Part shown: piece after piece, positions 61,478-64,000 of the stretch | Layout of the letters: every line of letters starts with the position of its first letter | How positions within the stretch are numbered: position 1 is the first letter of the stretch | NCBI GenBank assembly: GCA_035544575.1 | Contig: DATKEC010000115.1 | Span: forward strand, 44,723 to 108,722 | Length of the DNA stretch: 64,000 bases | Direction: 5' to 3' | DNA from: DATHWB01 sp035544575 | Lineage (GTDB): Bacteria; Actinomycetota; Acidimicrobiia; Spongiisociales; ZC4RG35 | The notes under the pieces: generated by a model | Told to the model about the DNA's origin: nothing | Seen by the model: the letters and a program-made list of their open reading frames with translations, nothing else | Databases searched by the model: none | Position numbers and translations under genes: made by a program

Positions 61478-61515
61478 GATGTCAGAATGATGTCACACTG
61501 ATGTCACACTGTCAA
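61478..61515 (-). promoter_or_regulatory. Three tandem 11-bp repeats over the MFS promoter
   Basis: GATGTCAGAAT, GATGTCACACT, GATGTCACACT follow one another without gap at 61478-61510 on the plus strand. On the minus strand they are preceded by TTGACA (61515-61510), a good -35 box, with a weak CATCAT at -10 spacing (61492-61487). The ATG is 21 bp beyond the last repeat. One repeat per helical turn is typical of a cooperative regulator site. Confidence 0.65.
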
Positions 61516-61549
61516 CAGCAGCGGACCGGACGAAGGGGGGCTCCCGCGG

Positions 61550-62395
61550 TCAGAGGCCTTTGGGGTGCCAGACGGTCTTGGTCTCGGTGTAGGCGGCGAT
61601 GAGCCGGGGTGATTGGGAGTCCACCGTGGCAGAGCGGATCACACGCTTGACGTTGTCGGCGGCCGCGGTTTCTGCCGCCGACACCAGTTCGTCGGGAGCT
61701 CCGGTGAGGTCGAGGGCATTGACATCCATGTGCGAAGCCAGCCACGGCGTCAACTCGGCGGCGTGGCCGGTGAGGATGTTGACGACCCCCGCCGGCACGT
61801 CGGAGGTGGCCAGCGCCTCGGCGAACGTGACACCGACGATGGCGGCATCGTCCGAGACGATCACGACTGCGGTGTTGCCGGGGACGAGGACGGGCGCCAA
61901 ACGCGACACCAACCCCAGCAGCCGAGGATCGGAGGGTGCGACGACGCCGACGACTCCGGTCGGCTCGGGAGAGGAGATGTTGAAGAACGGCCCCGCCACC
62001 GGATTGAGATTTCCGTACACCTGAGCGAACTTGTCACACCACCCGGCGTACCAGACGAGGCGGTCGATGGACGCGGCCACTTCTCTCTCTGCGTTGCGTT
62101 TCGACGCTCCATGGCTCCTCAGATCGTCTCCGAAGACGTCCGCACGGTCCTGGACCATCTCCGCCACCCGATAGAGAATCTGTCCCCGGTTGTAGCCGCT
62201 GCGACCGGCCCACTTCTCCTGGGCGTTGCGGGCAGCCCGCACCGCGTCCCTCAGATCCTTGCGGGACGCCTCTGCCATGCGGGCGATGACGTTGCCGTCG
62301 GCGTCGAGGGCGGGAAACGTCCGACCGGATTCGGACCGCGGGAATTCGCCGTTGATGTAGAGCTTGTGGGTCTTCTTGACGTCGAGCCGCGCCAT
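61550..62395 (-). CDS. Truncated aldehyde dehydrogenase-like protein (ALDH16 C-terminal-domain type)
   Basis: 281 residues. N-terminal and coenzyme parts of an ALDH are recognisable (HKLYINGEFPRSESGRTFPA, VGVVAPSDPRLLGLVSRLAP, VPAGVVNILTG), but the protein stops before the catalytic Cys/Glu region. It starts one base overlapping (TGATG) the stop of a complete ALDH. A full ALDH followed by a shortened, Cys-less ALDH is the layout of the two-domain ALDH16 family, here split into two genes. It is probably a structural partner rather than an enzyme. Confidence 0.8.
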   Translation of the reverse strand: MARLDVKKTHKLYINGEFPRSESGRTFPALDADGNVIARMAEASRKDLRDAVRAARNAQEKWAGRSGYNRGQILYRVAEMVQDRADVFGDDLRSHGASKRNAEREVAASIDRLVWYAGWCDKFAQVYGNLNPVAGPFFNISSPEPTGVVGVVAPSDPRLLGLVSRLAPVLVPGNTAVVIVSDDAAIVGVTFAEALATSDVPAGVVNILTGHAAELTPWLASHMDVNALDLTGAPDELVSAAETAAADNVKRVIRSATVDSQSPRLIAAYTETKTVWHPKGL

Positions 62396-63873
62396 CACGC
62401 CTCCGTCTTCATGTACGCCAGGAGGCCGTGGCGGCCGCCTTCCCGACCGAAGCCGGACTCCTTGTAGCCACCGAACGGCGAGGACGGGTCGAACTTGTTG
62501 TACGTGTTCGCCCACACGACGCCGGCACGCAGACGATCGGCCATCCACAGGATGCGCGAGCCCTTCTGGGTCCACACGCCGGCGGCCAGCCCGAAAGGGG
62601 TGTTGTTCGCCTTCTCCACAGCTTCATCGGGCGTTCGGAACGTCATGATCGACAGCACGGGGCCAAAGATCTCCTCTTGGGCGATCCGATGGCTCTGGGA
62701 AACGCCGGTGAAGAGCGTGGGACGGAAGAAGAACCCGCGGGCCGGCAGGTCGCCCGACGGCTGATAGATCGCCGCGCCCTCGGATTCGCCGGAGGCCACG
62801 AGTTCTTCGATCTTCGCCAGTTGAGAGGCCGAGTTGATGGCGCCGATGTCGGTGTTCTTGTCGAGTGGATCACCGACGCGAAGGGTGTCGAGTCGCAGTT
62901 TGAGCTTGCCGACGAATTCTTCGGCGATGCCTTCCTGGACGATGAGCCGGCTCCCCGCACAGCACACGTGGCCCTGGTTGAAGAAGATCCCGTTGACGAC
63001 GCCCTCCACCGCCTGGTCGAGAGGGGCGTCTTCGAACACGACGTGGGCACCCTTCCCACCCAGCTCGAGGGTCAGTTTCTTGCCCGACCCGGCGAGCTGG
63101 CGCTGGATGACCTTTCCCACTTCGGTCGATCCCGTGAACGCCACCTTGTCGACGTCGGGGTGGCCGACGACGGCCGCTCCGGTTTCACCCGCCCCGGTCA
63201 CCACGTTGAACACGCCGGGGGGCAGGCCCGCCTCGGCGCAGATCCGGGCGAAGTGCAACGCCGAGAGGGGTGTCGTCTCGGCTGGTTTGAGGACGACCGT
63301 GTTGCCGGCGGCCAGGGCGGGAGCCACTTTCCAGGCCAGCATCATCAGCGGGAAGTTCCATGGGATCACCTGACCGGCGACCCCGAGGGGTTTGGGCGTC
63401 GGGCCGGCGAAGGCGTACTCGAGCTTGTCCGCCCAGCCGGCGTAATAGAAGAAGTGGGCGGCGACGAGGGGCAGGTCGACGTCGCGGGATTCCCGGATGG
63501 GTTTGCCGCCATCGCGCGTCTCGAGCACGGCGAGCTCGCGTGAGCGCTCCTGGACCAGCCGGGCGATCCGGAACAAGAACTTCGCCCGGTCTGCGCCGTT
63601 CAGTTTCGCCCAGTCCATCGCAGCCTTCCGCGCCGATCCCACTGCCCGGTCGACATCCTTGGCGTCGGCGAGCGCCACTTCGGCCAGGGGCTCTTCGGTA
63701 GCCGGGTCGAGGGTCGTGAACCACTGCTTGGAGGCAGGTTTGAAGAAATCGCCGTCGATGAAGAGGCCGTAGCGATCGTCGATCGTCACGAGGTCCGGAT
63801 TCTCGCGGCTCGGCGCATAGCTCCAGTCGATCGGCTCGGCCACCGGTGTGAGAGCGGGAACGTCGTCGCCCAT
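62395..63873 (-). CDS. Aldehyde dehydrogenase
   Basis: 492 residues, full length. NAD-binding GQVIPWNFPLMMLAWKVAPA, VAFTGSTEVGKVIQ, catalytic Glu in LTLELGGKGAHVVF and catalytic Cys in NQGHVCCAGSRLIV are all present. It oxidises an aldehyde to the acid or acyl form. deoC ends one base upstream, so acetaldehyde from deoxyribose breakdown is a likely substrate. It probably pairs with the truncated ALDH encoded next. Confidence 0.94.
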   Translation of the reverse strand: MGDDVPALTPVAEPIDWSYAPSRENPDLVTIDDRYGLFIDGDFFKPASKQWFTTLDPATEEPLAEVALADAKDVDRAVGSARKAAMDWAKLNGADRAKFLFRIARLVQERSRELAVLETRDGGKPIRESRDVDLPLVAAHFFYYAGWADKLEYAFAGPTPKPLGVAGQVIPWNFPLMMLAWKVAPALAAGNTVVLKPAETTPLSALHFARICAEAGLPPGVFNVVTGAGETGAAVVGHPDVDKVAFTGSTEVGKVIQRQLAGSGKKLTLELGGKGAHVVFEDAPLDQAVEGVVNGIFFNQGHVCCAGSRLIVQEGIAEEFVGKLKLRLDTLRVGDPLDKNTDIGAINSASQLAKIEELVASGESEGAAIYQPSGDLPARGFFFRPTLFTGVSQSHRIAQEEIFGPVLSIMTFRTPDEAVEKANNTPFGLAAGVWTQKGSRILWMADRLRAGVVWANTYNKFDPSSPFGGYKESGFGREGGRHGLLAYMKTEA

Positions 63874-63874
63874 G

Positions 63875-64000
63875 TCAGTCCTTCGTGAAGTAGTCGGCGG
63901 ATTGATAGCGGCCCGTGTCGAGCCAGCGAATCTGCATCAAGACGTCGTTGAGCAGCGACGAGGCGCCAAAGCGGAACCAGTCCGGGGTCATCCATTCGGT
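63875..64000 (-). CDS. deoC: Deoxyribose-phosphate aldolase, C-terminal 41 residues (cut by window edge)
   Basis: The frame enters from the right edge and ends TGA at 63875. The 41 residues include MTPDWFRFGASSLLNDVLMQ, the C-terminal phosphate-binding FRxGASSLL block of DeoC, then a polar tail. DeoC splits 2-deoxyribose 5-phosphate into acetaldehyde and glyceraldehyde 3-phosphate. The link to two ALDH genes supports the call. Confidence 0.85.
   Translation of the reverse strand, partial: TEWMTPDWFRFGASSLLNDVLMQIRWLDTGRYQSADYFTKD

Noticed and set aside
61478..61510. Repeat array considered as CRISPR
   Set aside because: Units are 11 bp without spacers and overlap a promoter; no cas genes.

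Overview
The window is high-GC bacterial DNA, densely coding on both strands. No gene-free stretch exceeds 300 bases. The largest gaps are 588-761, 16435-16595, 31469-31627, 19492-19636 and 56472-56616. GTG starts are very common, and neighbouring genes often overlap by four bases (ATGA, GTGA or TTGA). The gene blocks eno-ftsB-DUF501-ppx, mfd-surA-mazG and pth-rplY, together with a SigF-type partner-switching locus and a DUF58/MoxR operon, point to Actinomycetota. Acidimicrobiia is my best guess, by inference only; no rRNA is present to settle it. The content is chromosomal. I see no transposase, phage gene, CRISPR array or plasmid function.

Layout. 1-6.2 kb: edge-truncated M23 peptidase, small membrane-anchored protein, ligA, then a receiver-domain / HEAT-repeat / family-2 glycosyltransferase operon. 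6.2-10.5 kb: mnmA, cysteine desulfurase, an unknown protein and leucyl aminopeptidase. 10.5-19.5 kb: hydrolase, fungal-type cytosine deaminase, large cyclase-like/ATPase/TPR regulator, SRPBCC protein, DEAD-box helicase, enoyl-CoA hydratase and acyl-CoA synthetase. 19.6-23.3 kb: a complete partner-switching stress module (anti-sigma kinase, STAS antagonist, sigma factor, and on the opposite strand a NIT-domain PP2C phosphatase). 23.4-33 kb: GNAT/acyl-CoA synthetase fusion, aceK-moxR-DUF58-DUF4129 operon, ammonium transporter. 33-37.6 kb: two divergent IspD-like genes, tRNA-Leu(UAA), ppx, DUF501, ftsB, eno. 37.6-39.7 kb: copper-only-SOD-like protein and an ECF sigma operon. 39.7-50.3 kb: a long leftward run pgsA-SDR-dehydrogenase-thioesterase-Usp/DUF389-mfd-surA-mazG. 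50.3-55.1 kb: glpD and glpK flanking an ECF sigma/DGPF pair. 55.2-64 kb: pth, rplY, small enzymes, 6-phosphogluconolactonase, AlkA-type glycosylase, MFS exporter, and a deoC / aldehyde dehydrogenase / truncated aldehyde dehydrogenase operon cut by the right edge.

Most notable. (1) The SigF-type sigma factor at 20420-21523 carries an N-terminal domain that aligns with the anti-sigma kinase encoded just upstream but has lost its ATP-binding residues; it looks like a built-in pseudo-kinase. The linked phosphatase has a NIT-like sensor, so the locus may couple nitrate/nitrite or a similar ligand to a stress regulon. (2) Two divergent IspD-like proteins have complementary losses of active-site segments, suggesting a heterodimer. 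(3) A 45-bp repeat with a GGACGTATACGTCC palindromic core occurs at two distant intergenic sites in inverted orientation.
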